Source of the DNA: JBBTSG01 sp038064775
GTDB lineage: Bacteria > Patescibacteriota > Minisyncoccia > UBA6257 > GWB1-50-10
NCBI GenBank assembly: GCA_038064775.1
Contig: JBBTSG010000006.1
Coordinates: 1 to 64,000 of the forward strand
Direction: 5' to 3'
DNA: 64,000 nucleotides
A model generated the notes under the pieces. That model did not search any database. It saw only the letters and a list, made by a program, of their open reading frames with translations, and was not told the DNA's origin. The translations under genes and the position numbers were made by a program. Shown here in pieces: positions 24,563 through 33,699 of this stretch; within the stretch, counting starts at the first letter, position 1; the number at the start of each line of letters is the position of its first letter.

Positions 24563-24564
24563 TT

Positions 24565-25344
24565 TTATTTTTTATAAACTTTGGCGTCCACTAAAAATCT
24601 ATACCAAAAACCGTGTAAAAAGTGAAATATGAGCCCTGGAATACCATCAAGAAAACCTAGCTTAAAAAAATACCGATATATAAAATAAAAGAAAACGCGC
24701 AAAAATGGTGGTATACGATAATAAAAATTTCGCTTACCACCCGCGCCGTATTTTCCCGCTCTAATTTCTTCAGCTTCCCGCGAAGCGTAATTTTTATGTT
24801 TTTGAATCCAGCTTTTCAAATCTTTCTTATTATCATCAATAAAATCATTTTTAAATTGCTCGCTCCGCCCCTCACTTAAAATTATATGCTCATCCATTTT
24901 CCGCTCTTCTGACCTACCCTTTCCATTTCGCCATAATCGCAAAAACCATACTGGGTAATACCCACCGTGTTTTATCCACTTATTCATAAAATAAACTCGC
25001 CGCTTCATATAAAAACCGGTTGTCTCTGCGTTTACTTGCGGCAAAGTTTTTAAAATTTCTTCTTTGAGTCCCGGTAAAATTTCTTCGTCGGCGTCTAATT
25101 TTAAAATCCAGTCGCTCTCAATTTCCAAATTATCTAAAGCCCAGTTGAATTGTTCGGCTTGGTTCTTGAATTGATGCTGCACGATCTTTGTCCCATACTT
25201 TTTCGCAATCTCCAAAGTTTTATCTGTTGAATAAGAATCAACAATAAAAATCTCACTTGCTAAACCAGTTATGCTGTCCAAGCATTTTTCGAGGTTCAGC
25301 CCCTCGTTAAGAGTTAAAATAATTGCAGCTAATGACGGCTTCAT
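24565..25344 (-). CDS. Glycosyltransferase family 2 (WaaE/KdtX-like), 259 aa
   Basis: This GT-A inverting transferase has LAAIILTLNEGLNLEKCL at the start, VDSYSTDKT near 36, WILKLDADEEILP (DXD, about 78-90) and RRVYFMNKWIKHGGYYP near 122, the hallmark of the WaaE-like subfamily. It is the first gene of the 25344-20457 operon and lies 2 bp before the membrane protein gene. Confidence 0.9.
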   Translation of the reverse strand: MKPSLAAIILTLNEGLNLEKCLDSITGLASEIFIVDSYSTDKTLEIAKKYGTKIVQHQFKNQAEQFNWALDNLEIESDWILKLDADEEILPGLKEEILKTLPQVNAETTGFYMKRRVYFMNKWIKHGGYYPVWFLRLWRNGKGRSEERKMDEHIILSEGRSEQFKNDFIDDNKKDLKSWIQKHKNYASREAEEIRAGKYGAGGKRNFYYRIPPFLRVFFYFIYRYFFKLGFLDGIPGLIFHFLHGFWYRFLVDAKVYKK

Positions 25345-25388
25345 GCTCTTTTTAGTAATCTTACTGTGCTCTCGGATAGATGTAAAAC

Positions 25389-25416
25389 AAAAAGCGGTTT
25401 TGGGAAAACCGCTTTT
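25389..25416. terminator. Terminator after the small membrane protein gene
   Basis: AAAAGCGGTTTT pairs with AAAACCGCTTTT around GGG. It lies 90-120 bases past the stop of the gene at 25506. The rest of 25345-25505 shows nothing I can identify. Confidence 0.75.
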
Positions 25417-25505
25417 AAAATTGGAATCACTAGCGCTAAATTGGGTGCGTTAGCAGCTTATTTCTCTTTCAAAACTTTCTCCCTTCGCGGGGCCGGTTAA
25501 AATGA

Positions 25506-25769
25506 CTATCTTGCGGAAGATTTTACCCTTTGATATCGTATTCGCTTCGGCAAAGCCCTTTCAATATCCGACAAATCATAGCCGGCTATATATAATGCAC
25601 TCTCGGTGCTTGATCTTCTTGAGTTGTGCATTTCGATTTCCCAAGTTTCCCGCCAGGAATAACCTTTCTTTCTTGTGCCAAAAAACCAGATGCAAGTAAT
25701 CACGATCGGCATTATTGAAAAAATGATTGTTAGGGATGCAACTATATCGGTTCCGCTCAGTCCGTTCAT
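25506..25769 (-). CDS. Small single-pass membrane protein, unknown function, 87 aa
   Basis: One transmembrane helix (about 8-30) is followed by a charged tail with RKKGYSWRETWEIEM and RALPKRIRYQR. I recognise no family. The gene has a TTGACA-N16-TAGAAT promoter, an AAAAGGAG ribosome-binding site and a terminator, so it is a complete stand-alone unit inserted between two polysaccharide operons. Confidence 0.65.
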   Translation of the reverse strand: MNGLSGTDIVASLTIIFSIMPIVITCIWFFGTRKKGYSWRETWEIEMHNSRRSSTESALYIAGYDLSDIERALPKRIRYQRVKSSAR

Positions 25770-25827
25770 GGGTTCTCCTTTTTATAACTTTTTTGTTAAT
25801 TGAGCAGTTAATCTGCTTCTGGTGGAT

Positions 25828-25855
25828 ATTCTACCACTCCGTATTAAATTGTCAA
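25828..25855 (-). promoter_or_regulatory. Promoter of the small membrane protein gene
   Basis: On the minus strand there is TTGACA, 16 bases, then TAGAAT. The -35 overlaps the stop codon of the upstream glycosyltransferase. Confidence 0.7.
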
Positions 25856-27036
25856 TAGCTTGGAGAAAGGTTGGTTTTAATAAATTTTTGATATATCTTA
25901 ATAAGTCTTTTAGCGATTTCTTTTGGATCAAATTCTTTTTCCACATACCGCTGACCATTTTCTCCGATTTTCTTGGCTAGTTGTTTATTTTGCAGGATCT
26001 TCAAAATACTAACTGTGAGTTCATCTTCATTTTTCTCAATAACTATCCCCGCTCCTTGGCTTTCTACGCTAGGCGCTATTCCAACTCCTTTTGTAATAAT
26101 AATCGGCAAGCCGGCATATATTGCCTCGACCACTGCCATCCCAAAATTTTCAGAATATGAAGGAAGAACAAATACATCGCTATTTTCATATATCGAGAAT
26201 TTGTCAGAACCAAAAACCGCCCCGGCAAATTTAACCCGTTCACGAATGCCATGTTTTTCAATCAATCTTTCTATCTCTTTTTTGTACCCTTCGTCATCAT
26301 TTCCAACAATAAGAAGTGTCGCTTCGGGAATTGCTTGAACAACCTTAGCGAAAGCGGGAATTAACGTATCAAAACCTTTTTTCCAACTCAAACGGCCTAA
26401 AAAAAGAACTATTCTGTCTTCGTCGGCAATGCCGAATTTTTTCCGAAATTCCTCGCGCGAAAGAACGTGTTTAGGCATTTCAGGCTCAAAAGCGTTTGGA
26501 ATCACAAAAGAATTTTCTAACGGCAAATTTTGAGCGATATAATCATTTTTTTCCGCTTCGGTCGTAAAATGGATTGCCGAAGCGTTTTTGAGATTTCTTT
26601 TCTCAATTAAAGAAAGGTAGAATCTTTTTTTGAAAGATTTATTACAGAGCGGCTCTCGCATCAAGCTGCCTCGCGGAGAAATAACATACGACTTTTTGAA
26701 TTTTCTTGCATAATACGCCCCAAGCGTTGATGCGGCAAGAAAAACTGACGTTATATGAATCAAATCGAAACCTTTGATGGTTTCTTTCAGTTTGAAGTAT
26801 AACGCAGATGAATACTGCCACCCCCTCCACGTAATAGGAAAATACCAAACCTTAACCCCATCAAGTATTGTTTCTTTATTAGTTTCTACTTTCCCCTCCA
26901 GATCAATATTTGTAGTGTAAACAGTTACGTCTACTCCGCCCTTAACAAGCCATTTATTCAACAAATGAACACTCACGATAGGCCCACCGCGCTCAAAGGC
27001 CGGCCAATAACTCGAAACAATGTGTAAAATTTTCAT
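25852..27036 (-). CDS. Glycosyltransferase family 4, 394 aa
   Basis: This GT-B enzyme starts MKILHIVSSYWPAFERGGP. It has VISPRGSLMREPL near 120, VLFLGRLSWKKGFDTLIPAF near 210 and the donor motif ENFGMAVVEAIYAGLPIIIT near 300 (the E-x7-E pair). It is the last gene of the 31788-25852 operon. The sugar specificity cannot be read from sequence. Confidence 0.92.
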   Translation of the reverse strand: MKILHIVSSYWPAFERGGPIVSVHLLNKWLVKGGVDVTVYTTNIDLEGKVETNKETILDGVKVWYFPITWRGWQYSSALYFKLKETIKGFDLIHITSVFLAASTLGAYYARKFKKSYVISPRGSLMREPLCNKSFKKRFYLSLIEKRNLKNASAIHFTTEAEKNDYIAQNLPLENSFVIPNAFEPEMPKHVLSREEFRKKFGIADEDRIVLFLGRLSWKKGFDTLIPAFAKVVQAIPEATLLIVGNDDEGYKKEIERLIEKHGIRERVKFAGAVFGSDKFSIYENSDVFVLPSYSENFGMAVVEAIYAGLPIIITKGVGIAPSVESQGAGIVIEKNEDELTVSILKILQNKQLAKKIGENGQRYVEKEFDPKEIAKRLIKIYQKFIKTNLSPSY

Positions 27037-27075
27037 AATCTGATTGTAATGAATTTCTAAATAACAAGCTTTTTG

Positions 27076-28062
27076 TTATACATATTTTTTATAATGTTTT
27101 GTATAATAATCAAATGTTTTTTTTATTCCTTGCTCTAAATTCACTTTTGATTTCCAGCCGGTGATGTTTTTGAGTTTGCTAATATCTAATTCCGAATTCC
27201 CTGTTTCCACTGAATTATATTCTTTTGGCCACGGTACATATTCAACTGTTCCCTTGTTAATGGTGTTGATTACTATTTCTACCATATTTTTAAATTGCAC
27301 GGACGCTCCATAACCACAATTAAAAATTTCTCCGTCAGTCTTCGGAAGTATGGCGACAGCAAGTATTGCGTCTATAACGTCACTAATATAGATATAATCT
27401 CTCAACTGAACGCCATCACCGAAAATTTTTATAGCGCTCCCCTCCATTGCTAATCGCACAAACCATCCGGGAAGTGAGTACTTACTATGTTTTATCTGCT
27501 GCCTCTCCCCATAAGGATTAGATATCCGCAAAATACTTGATCTTATTCCAAATTCCTTAAAATAGGTTAAAAAATATTTTTCCGCTGTCAGTTTATGAAT
27601 AGCATATAAGCCAACCGGATTGGTTGGATGATTTTCTTTTATAGATTCTATACCAGTTTTTCCATATACCATTCTCGAACTAGAAAATATAATCTTAGCG
27701 GCTTGGTTAAAGTTTCTACAGGCCTCTAAAAGATAAAGTTTGCTCAAGCAATTAACTTCTAAATCTTCTAGTGGCGTATTAATACTGTCCGTATGCCGGA
27801 CTTGAGCAGCAAAATCAAAAATAAAATCCTTTCCTGAAACAAGTTTATTTAGTATTTCTCTATTTCTTACGTCATCTATGATTATTTCTAATTTGTCTTT
27901 TATCTCTTCTATATTAAAAAGATTCCCCCCATAAAGCGGATTAAGCGAATCCAAAATTGAAACTTTTGCGCCAAGCAGTACAAGACGATGAGCTAAATTG
28001 CTGCCGATAAAGCCCAACCCCCCCGTAATGAGAACTTTTTTGCCAACCCATTCTTTTTCCAT
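27076..28062 (-). CDS. NAD-dependent epimerase/dehydratase (extended SDR), 328 aa
   Basis: This nucleotide-sugar enzyme has the NAD motif GGLGFIGSNLA (14-24), the catalytic SSSRMVYG and Y-x3-K (YAIHK, about 155). ISNPYGERQQIKHSKYS marks the sugar-binding half. It is most like UDP-glucose 4-epimerase/dTDP-sugar SDRs; the substrate is unknown. It is adjacent to rfbC in the same operon. Confidence 0.88.
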   Translation of the reverse strand: MEKEWVGKKVLITGGLGFIGSNLAHRLVLLGAKVSILDSLNPLYGGNLFNIEEIKDKLEIIIDDVRNREILNKLVSGKDFIFDFAAQVRHTDSINTPLEDLEVNCLSKLYLLEACRNFNQAAKIIFSSSRMVYGKTGIESIKENHPTNPVGLYAIHKLTAEKYFLTYFKEFGIRSSILRISNPYGERQQIKHSKYSLPGWFVRLAMEGSAIKIFGDGVQLRDYIYISDVIDAILAVAILPKTDGEIFNCGYGASVQFKNMVEIVINTINKGTVEYVPWPKEYNSVETGNSELDISKLKNITGWKSKVNLEQGIKKTFDYYTKHYKKYV

Positions 28063-28102
28063 ATTTTTATTTTAAAAAAGTGAGCATTAGTAAGGTTTGT
28101 TA

Positions 28103-28663
28103 TTATTTTTTATTACCACCGTTAAACCCGAAATAATCGGCAATCGTAGGATAATTAGCGTCTCGCTGCGAGAGAATCGGATCTTTTATTGGCCAGGCGA
28201 TAGCTATATCCGGATCATTCCAAATAATCCCTCTTTCGGCTTCCGGAATATATTCTCCGGAACACTTATAAACTAACTCTGCTGAATCACTTATAACACA
28301 AAGTCCGTGAGCAAAGCCAGCGGGAATAAAAAGTTGATTTTTATTTTGAGCTGATAACACAAAACCAACCCATTTTAAGAAAGTGGGGGAATTCTTTCTA
28401 ATATCAACGGCGACATCGAATATTTCTCCAGCAATACAGCGAACAAGTTTTGCCTGAGCGACAATCCCTTCCTGAAAATGAAGTCCACGCAAAACATTTT
28501 TTTGTGATACGGAATGATTATCCTGCACGAAATCAACGGCGATGTCATTAGAGAAAAAGTCAGATTTTTTATATGTTTCATAAAATAATCCCCGACTATC
28601 TTTAAATACTTCTGATGACACAAGTACAACCCCTTCGATATTCGTTTTTGAGAATTTAAACAT
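28103..28663 (-). CDS. rfbC: dTDP-4-dehydrorhamnose 3,5-epimerase family protein, 186 aa
   Basis: This cupin-fold epimerase acts on dTDP-4-keto-6-deoxyglucose in L-rhamnose synthesis or a related deoxysugar route. FKDSRGLFYETYKKSDF, VLRGLHFQ (catalytic His, about 63) and VDIRKNSPTF are present, with FIPAGFAHGL near 115. Length is typical. No rfbA or rfbD is clearly seen in the window, so the product sugar is unsure. Confidence 0.9.
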   Translation of the reverse strand: MFKFSKTNIEGVVLVSSEVFKDSRGLFYETYKKSDFFSNDIAVDFVQDNHSVSQKNVLRGLHFQEGIVAQAKLVRCIAGEIFDVAVDIRKNSPTFLKWVGFVLSAQNKNQLFIPAGFAHGLCVISDSAELVYKCSGEYIPEAERGIIWNDPDIAIAWPIKDPILSQRDANYPTIADYFGFNGGNKK

Positions 28664-28664
28664 T

Positions 28665-29828
28665 TTATTTTTTGTTATATCCCAAAATATTTTCGTAGGC
28701 CGATATTATTTTTCTACCGTAATCATCCCAAGTAAATCCCGATATGACTCTTTCCTTCGCCGATTTACCCATTTCTTGTCTGACCTCTGAATTATCGTAT
28801 AAATATAATATTTTTTCTTTCAATTTATCTACATCTCGTATTGGAATAATAAAGCCGTCTTTTCCATCTCGAATAATATCTTCTCCTCCGGTATTTGTGG
28901 TGCAAATAACTGGTAATCCACATGCCATAGCTTGAGGCTGAACCATAGCAAGTCCTTCTTCTATTGAGGGCATAACGAAAACTGATCCTTGTGAATAAAA
29001 TTTATATAATTCATTTATGGGACGATACGTTATGTGCTTATAATTTCCTTTATATTTCTCCAAGAAAGGAATTATTTCTGGGTTAATTGCCCCAATTAAC
29101 AATAATTCTGCGTTGGGGAGTTTTAATTCGCTAAAAGCTTTTAGTAAATAATGGGTTCCTTTCCTTAAGGATAATCCTCCTCCGAAGATAATTCTAAAAA
29201 TATTATCTTTTTTGGGAACCTGCCAAAATTTTAAGAGGTCAAATCCGTAAGGAGTTTGTATGATTTTTTTCTCCGATATACCGCTCTCGACAAAGGTGCG
29301 TTTTGCGTATGTAGAAGGAACCGCGATATAATCGGAAACTTCGTATTCTTCTAGTTCTTTCTCAATACTTTTTGGGTGACCTCGCCTCTGGTGCGACAAA
29401 GAAATCCCATATTTCTCATACTCCTCTTCTAAAATTTTGTCCCGGTAAAGGATGTGGGAACTACCATGTTCGAGAACGGTAAGCATTCCCATAGCATGCG
29501 CTCTCCTTATCGTACGGAGAGAGGTGGAAGATCCGCCAACGAAAATATCGCCCTCTATAAGAGAGTGTGAGGCAAGCACATCAAAAAGCTCATGAATGAG
29601 GTATTCTGGGTTATAAATTTTTCGCAAAAACAATGGCAGTTTGAGCCAGCTTCGTTGCAATATCTCTTTTATAAAAAGAGAACGAGTTTTATTGCGAGGA
29701 ATGCCATATTTTGCAACCTCAAATTTAGGATAGGAGGTAATGAGGCGAGCAAGAGCATCGCGCTTCAATAATTGCTGCGCAAGGTCAAAGATATGAAATT
29801 TACCAACGGCCGAGATAATTACTTTCAC
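28665..29828 (-). CDS. Glycosyltransferase family 4, 387 aa
   Basis: This GT-B protein has an N-terminal domain with LEHGSSHILY near 140. The C-terminal donor domain shows RIIFGGGLSLRKGTHYLLKAF (about 215), FVMPSIEEGLAMVQPQAMACGLPVI and the GGEDIIRDGKDGF loop. It overlaps the upstream methyltransferase gene by 4 bp and precedes rfbC by 1 bp. Confidence 0.9.
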   Translation of the reverse strand: MKVIISAVGKFHIFDLAQQLLKRDALARLITSYPKFEVAKYGIPRNKTRSLFIKEILQRSWLKLPLFLRKIYNPEYLIHELFDVLASHSLIEGDIFVGGSSTSLRTIRRAHAMGMLTVLEHGSSHILYRDKILEEEYEKYGISLSHQRRGHPKSIEKELEEYEVSDYIAVPSTYAKRTFVESGISEKKIIQTPYGFDLLKFWQVPKKDNIFRIIFGGGLSLRKGTHYLLKAFSELKLPNAELLLIGAINPEIIPFLEKYKGNYKHITYRPINELYKFYSQGSVFVMPSIEEGLAMVQPQAMACGLPVICTTNTGGEDIIRDGKDGFIIPIRDVDKLKEKILYLYDNSEVRQEMGKSAKERVISGFTWDDYGRKIISAYENILGYNKK

Positions 29829-30643
29829 GTTTTTTTTCTTCCCACGACCGCGACGGAAAGATAAGGAAGTTTGAGTAACTTACTAATAACCGTGTCTAAA
29901 ATAACGAGAACTCTGAATGGAAAAAGGATAAGCCATACGATTTTATCGTTTATTCTCATTCTTGTCCGCAAGAACCTGTTTAGAACTATAAGCGACTGAG
30001 AAATGATCCCAGATATATATTCCTTTTTTTCTACGCCAAGATTTGCTTTATTAAAAATATTTTCTAGTTCCTCGTGTGTATACCCCCACCGTACATGCCC
30101 GCCCGGTTCCCCTCCAAGAAGATTTCCGTGCGTGTCATAAGTCGAGAACTCAAATTTATCATCTCCTAAGAAATGTTTTAAATAAAATTTATATGGAGCG
30201 CTAAGCAATAATTGTCCTCCAGGTTTCAAAATATTAGAAAGATCTTTTATTAATTTTTCGTCTTCCACTATATGCTCGATTGTCTCAAAACAAATAATCT
30301 GGTCGAAAAGACCAAGCGCGTCTTTCATTTCGTCGAGCTTTCGTAGGTCGCCTGTTATAAAATGAGTGCCTTTGATTTTTAAAATTTTTGCCCGTTCAGT
30401 GGCAACTTTATTCTTTCTTTCGTCAAAAGAAATGCCCACCACTTCATTTCCGTGTTTTGCAGCATACATAGCAAAAGCACCAGAACCGCATCCCGCATCA
30501 AGAGTGCGCAATGATCCTGATTTCAAATTACGCCGTAACCACATCCAACGATCGAATACCGCATTATCCCCATGTAATAACATGATGGAAAAACCGAAGA
30601 TACGAACTAAAATGTTTTTATCCATAATTTTTATTATCCCCAC
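29825..30643 (-). CDS. Class I SAM-dependent methyltransferase, 272 aa
   Basis: The SAM site LDAGCGSGAFAMYAAKHG is at about 44-61, the acidic loop GISFDERK follows, and FETIEHIVEDEKLI marks motif post-I (UbiE/Ubie-like family). The real start may be M7. It lies between a GT2 and a GT4 gene with overlapping ends, so it probably acts on the glycan or its lipid carrier. Confidence 0.85.
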   Translation of the reverse strand: MGIIKIMDKNILVRIFGFSIMLLHGDNAVFDRWMWLRRNLKSGSLRTLDAGCGSGAFAMYAAKHGNEVVGISFDERKNKVATERAKILKIKGTHFITGDLRKLDEMKDALGLFDQIICFETIEHIVEDEKLIKDLSNILKPGGQLLLSAPYKFYLKHFLGDDKFEFSTYDTHGNLLGGEPGGHVRWGYTHEELENIFNKANLGVEKKEYISGIISQSLIVLNRFLRTRMRINDKIVWLILFPFRVLVILDTVISKLLKLPYLSVAVVGRKKT

Positions 30644-30648
30644 ACACT

Positions 30649-31788
30649 TTAAATAGTAAAATTGCCGTTTTTATCCAAAAAATATTCTTTAGTGAGAATG
30701 AAAGATTGGTTTTTCTCGGTTATAAACACTCTTCGCACCAATGCCCGTATTATAAAACTAATACTTCGGTAGATTATACGCAGGGGCGTAAGCAATATTG
30801 TTATTATTACCTCAGAGAATGAGAAATAACTGAAATATTCAAAAATTATCTTTTTGCTCTCTCTAACGTCCAAAAAGGATGGGCGGAAACCAGATCTTAA
30901 AAAATAAATAAATGCCGTCGATAAAGTTTCCGATCCTAAATAAACCTTTATTCTCCGGACATGGCTTGGAAATTTGTCCGCACAAATACGCCTACAGTAA
31001 AGGAAGTCATAATAGCCGGCCTTGATAAACTCGGCCATTGATTTGCGCTTCTCAAAGCCGAAAGTCATATTTTCCGAATGCTCTAATTTTATAAACACAA
31101 GCGAATTATCCGAAACAAAATTATTATATCTCGATAAGATTTCTGTAAAATACATGAAATCAATACCGTACGCCCTCGAGGCGAACTTCCTAAATTCCTC
31201 AGGGAGAGACGGATCATCACAATAATTCTTTAAAAAATATTTTAAGGCGCTTACCATATCCTCCTTTCTCACTAACGAGTACAAGGTTGGATTTATAAAT
31301 CGGCCACCTTTATGCATTTTTCTTAAAAACCATTTGGCCGGATAAATTTTTGAAGGAAATTCAACTTCATTAAAAAATTCGAATTTGTCGCGATCAACTC
31401 CCCGTAAACTTATAAGTTTTGGCACTATTCCCGCCGCATCTGGATGCTTCAAAAAATTCCGCACTCCGTTCGCAATAAAATCCCGCGAAAGCCAATCGTC
31501 CGCTCCAGGCCAAATAACAAATTCTCCTTTGGCAAGCTCGAGAGCCTTCAATAGACTTTCAATAATAAAGATTCGTTTAGTATTTCTGAAATACTTCACC
31601 CTCTTATCACGTACAATATATTCACTTATTATTTTTTCGCTATCGTCAACACTAGCGTCATCAACTATTATAATCTCAATGTTTTGGTAGGTTTGATTCA
31701 ACGAACTATCAAGAATTCTACGTATAAGCTTCCCCGCATTAAAAAAGGTTACACAAATACTCACTAATGGTTGTTCTGTTTTGTTCAT
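30649..31788 (-). CDS. Glycosyltransferase family 2, 379 aa
   Basis: This GT-A enzyme has PLVSICVTFFNAGKLIRRILDS at the start, IEIIIVDDASVDDSEKII, and FVIWPGADDWLSRDFI as the DXD-like site (about 95). The C-terminal third contains a hydrophobic stretch, likely membrane-associated. It is the first gene of the 31788-25852 operon, divergent from the FkbM gene. Confidence 0.9.
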   Translation of the reverse strand: MNKTEQPLVSICVTFFNAGKLIRRILDSSLNQTYQNIEIIIVDDASVDDSEKIISEYIVRDKRVKYFRNTKRIFIIESLLKALELAKGEFVIWPGADDWLSRDFIANGVRNFLKHPDAAGIVPKLISLRGVDRDKFEFFNEVEFPSKIYPAKWFLRKMHKGGRFINPTLYSLVRKEDMVSALKYFLKNYCDDPSLPEEFRKFASRAYGIDFMYFTEILSRYNNFVSDNSLVFIKLEHSENMTFGFEKRKSMAEFIKAGYYDFLYCRRICADKFPSHVRRIKVYLGSETLSTAFIYFLRSGFRPSFLDVRESKKIIFEYFSYFSFSEVIITILLTPLRIIYRSISFIIRALVRRVFITEKNQSFILTKEYFLDKNGNFTI

Positions 31789-31906
31789 ACAGAATATTAA
31801 TGAATTTCATTATAATGAGTGTCCGTAATAAAATCAATTTTGCTTTTTCTGCTCTCAATCCCACTTCTTGGATAGCAGCTATAAGTGCGCGCTTACCCCC
31901 ATATAT

Positions 31907-31935
31907 TTGACACAAAGGTCGACTTGTCATAGTAT
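31907..31935 (+). promoter_or_regulatory. Promoter of the FkbM methyltransferase gene
   Basis: TTGACA, exactly 17 bases, then TAGTAT. The predicted start is about 20 bases before ATG 31962, and AGGGG serves as ribosome site. Confidence 0.75.
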
Positions 31936-31961
31936 GGAAACATTAAAATAGGGGTTATATC

Positions 31962-33083
31962 ATGGAAAAACAAAAAATACATAATTTCCTAAGAAAAGGG
32001 TTCCCTCGCTGGCTCGATAAACAACTCACAAGAGTACCCATCCTAAAGACCATATATATATATATATNNNNNNNNNNNNNNNNNNNNNNNNNNNNNNNNN
32101 NNNNNNNNNNNNNNNNNNNNNNNNNNNNNNNNNNNNNNNNNNNNNNNNNNNNNNNNNNNNNNNNNNNCTCGATAAACAACTCACAAGAGTACCCATCCTA
32201 AAGACCATATATATATATATATCGCGCCCTTCGTTGGCGAGTTTCAAACCTATTTCATAAAGGAGCTAAATTAGATTGGCAGATTCATTGGTGGATGCTA
32301 GATGGATTAGAGTTTGTTAAGAAAAATAAATTAAGAGATTTTATTTTTACCGAAGAAGGAGGATTTGTGAGGATGCCGAACGGATTAGAGTTTTGGTTTG
32401 ACCCTACTAAGTATAACGGCATGATCCACCCTCTTATGTTTAGCGATATGAGATGCGATATAGAGGAAGTAACTACGCTTCAAACTATATTAAAAAATAT
32501 ATCGAACTCGATTATTATTGATGCTGGAGCTGGTTATGGAGATTATGCTTGTGGAATGGCTTTTAATACTAATGCGATTGTTTATGCTTTCGAACCAGAA
32601 CTTGCACTCTATTCCTCTTTGGTTAAAACTGCGCAACACAATAAACTTGATAAAAGAGTTCATTGTTATAACTTAGCTTTAGCAGATAAGGAAGGATTTT
32701 TGGACGTAAAAATTCCTAATCAAAAAATTATTTTTCCTACGACTACCATAGATAATCTTATAGAAAAAGAGAATGTTGAACGAGTTGATTTTATCAAAGC
32801 GGACATTGAGGGAGCTGAACTCAATATGTTAAAGGGTTCGGTAGGGTGTCTTAAAAAATTTAAACCTCACTTATTGCTTGAAATCGTTGAAGAACACTCA
32901 GAACGAATGGGAAACTCGGTTGATGAATTATTAAAATTTCTACACGAATTTGGTTATGAAAATTGTGCTTACGTGACTGAAAAAGAACAAATATTTATTA
33001 ATCCGATTGAGGATCTAAAGAAAGTTTTGTCAAAAGAATATAATTTTTTCTTCTGGCATAAAGATAAAAAATTCAATCTTTAA
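31962..33083 (+). CDS. FkbM family methyltransferase, interrupted by an assembly gap at an (AT)8 tract
   Basis: FkbM proteins methylate sugar hydroxyls. The 3' part (from ATG 32295, 262 aa) has the SAM site IIDAGAGYGDYACG, YAFEPE and DFIKADIEGAELNML, all typical. The N-terminus starts at ATG 31962 with a promoter and ribosome site, runs to an (AT)8 tract and meets 100 N. The 55 bases before the gap (32013-32067) are repeated exactly after it (32168-32222). If that duplicate is collapsed, the frame continues as YRALRWRVSNLFHKGA into the methyltransferase only if the AT run has a length divisible by three, for example (AT)9; with eight units it is out of frame. Confidence 0.75.
32013..32067 (+). 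repeat. 55-base segment ending in (AT)8, left of gap
   Basis: Identical to 32168-32222. It contains codons 18-35 of the FkbM gene and ends in eight AT units at the N run. Confidence 0.9.
32068..32167. other. Assembly gap of 100 N
   Basis: Exactly 100 undetermined bases, a conventional scaffold spacer rather than a measured distance. Confidence 0.98.
32168..32222 (+). repeat. 55-base segment ending in (AT)8, right of gap
   Basis: An exact copy of 32013-32067. The simplest explanation is two overlapping contig ends that were not merged. Confidence 0.9.
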
Positions 33084-33172
33084 TTAACAAAGAACCCTTT
33101 AAAATAGTAAGGGCATCGTTTATATCCCCCACCTTCAAAAATAAAAAACCTAATGCTGTTTTCAAGGAAATC

Positions 33173-33682
33173 CTATTTATATGAAACGTGATTAGACATT
33201 GATTTACCAAGGAGTAATGGTTTAATAATTTGCCACAGTTTTCTATGTTCCGGAATAATATCTTGAGGCATCTTCGCAAACCACACCCCGTGCTTTGCGG
33301 TTTTTAAAGTGGCGCATGAAAAAAATATTGAAACGCATTTAAAACGTCGACTATCGTATACGATTACTCTACGAGCCGAGAGTGATTTGCTATTTTTAAT
33401 TTTCAATCCCGCCTCCACTCGCGCAGTTCTTTGGCAAGTCGTTAAAAAAGTTTCTCTGGGACTCATATAACTTCCGGGAAAGTGCCAGCCCTTAAAATAT
33501 TTGTCATTCCGATATATTAAAAGCACTTTTCTATTTTGAATTAAAGCAAGCTCCGTTGCCACTGGGACATTTTTTCTCATAAGCGATACAAAAACATTTT
33601 CTGGAATATTAGGAATTGACGGAAGTCTTTTCAATAATTGTGCCAATGTTTTAATTTCCGCTTTGGTTAAATGTTTTTGCAT
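33173..33682 (-). CDS. NUDIX-like protein with degenerate Nudix box, 169 aa
   Basis: The segment GWHFPGSYMSPRETF...QRTARVEAGL aligns with a Nudix box, but the catalytic REUxEE reads RTARVE, so acidic ligands are partly lost. A similar loss occurs in GDP-mannose mannosyl hydrolases. The preceding ATELALIQNRKVLLIYRND is the usual first strand. It is related to the 41312 gene over most of its length, including the N-terminal helix (LAQLLKRL) and C-terminal IIPEHRKLWQIIKPLL. It is the last gene of the 41058-33173 operon, 17 bp after the epimerase. Confidence 0.7.
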   Translation of the reverse strand: MQKHLTKAEIKTLAQLLKRLPSIPNIPENVFVSLMRKNVPVATELALIQNRKVLLIYRNDKYFKGWHFPGSYMSPRETFLTTCQRTARVEAGLKIKNSKSLSARRVIVYDSRRFKCVSIFFSCATLKTAKHGVWFAKMPQDIIPEHRKLWQIIKPLLLGKSMSNHVSYK

Positions 33683-33699
33683 ATTTTCTGGATATAAAA

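Noticed and set aside
31955..32247. Short frames on both strands across the N run
   Set aside because: They are made by the undetermined bases and the repeated AT tract, not by genes, except for the plus-strand start at 31962 that belongs to FkbM.
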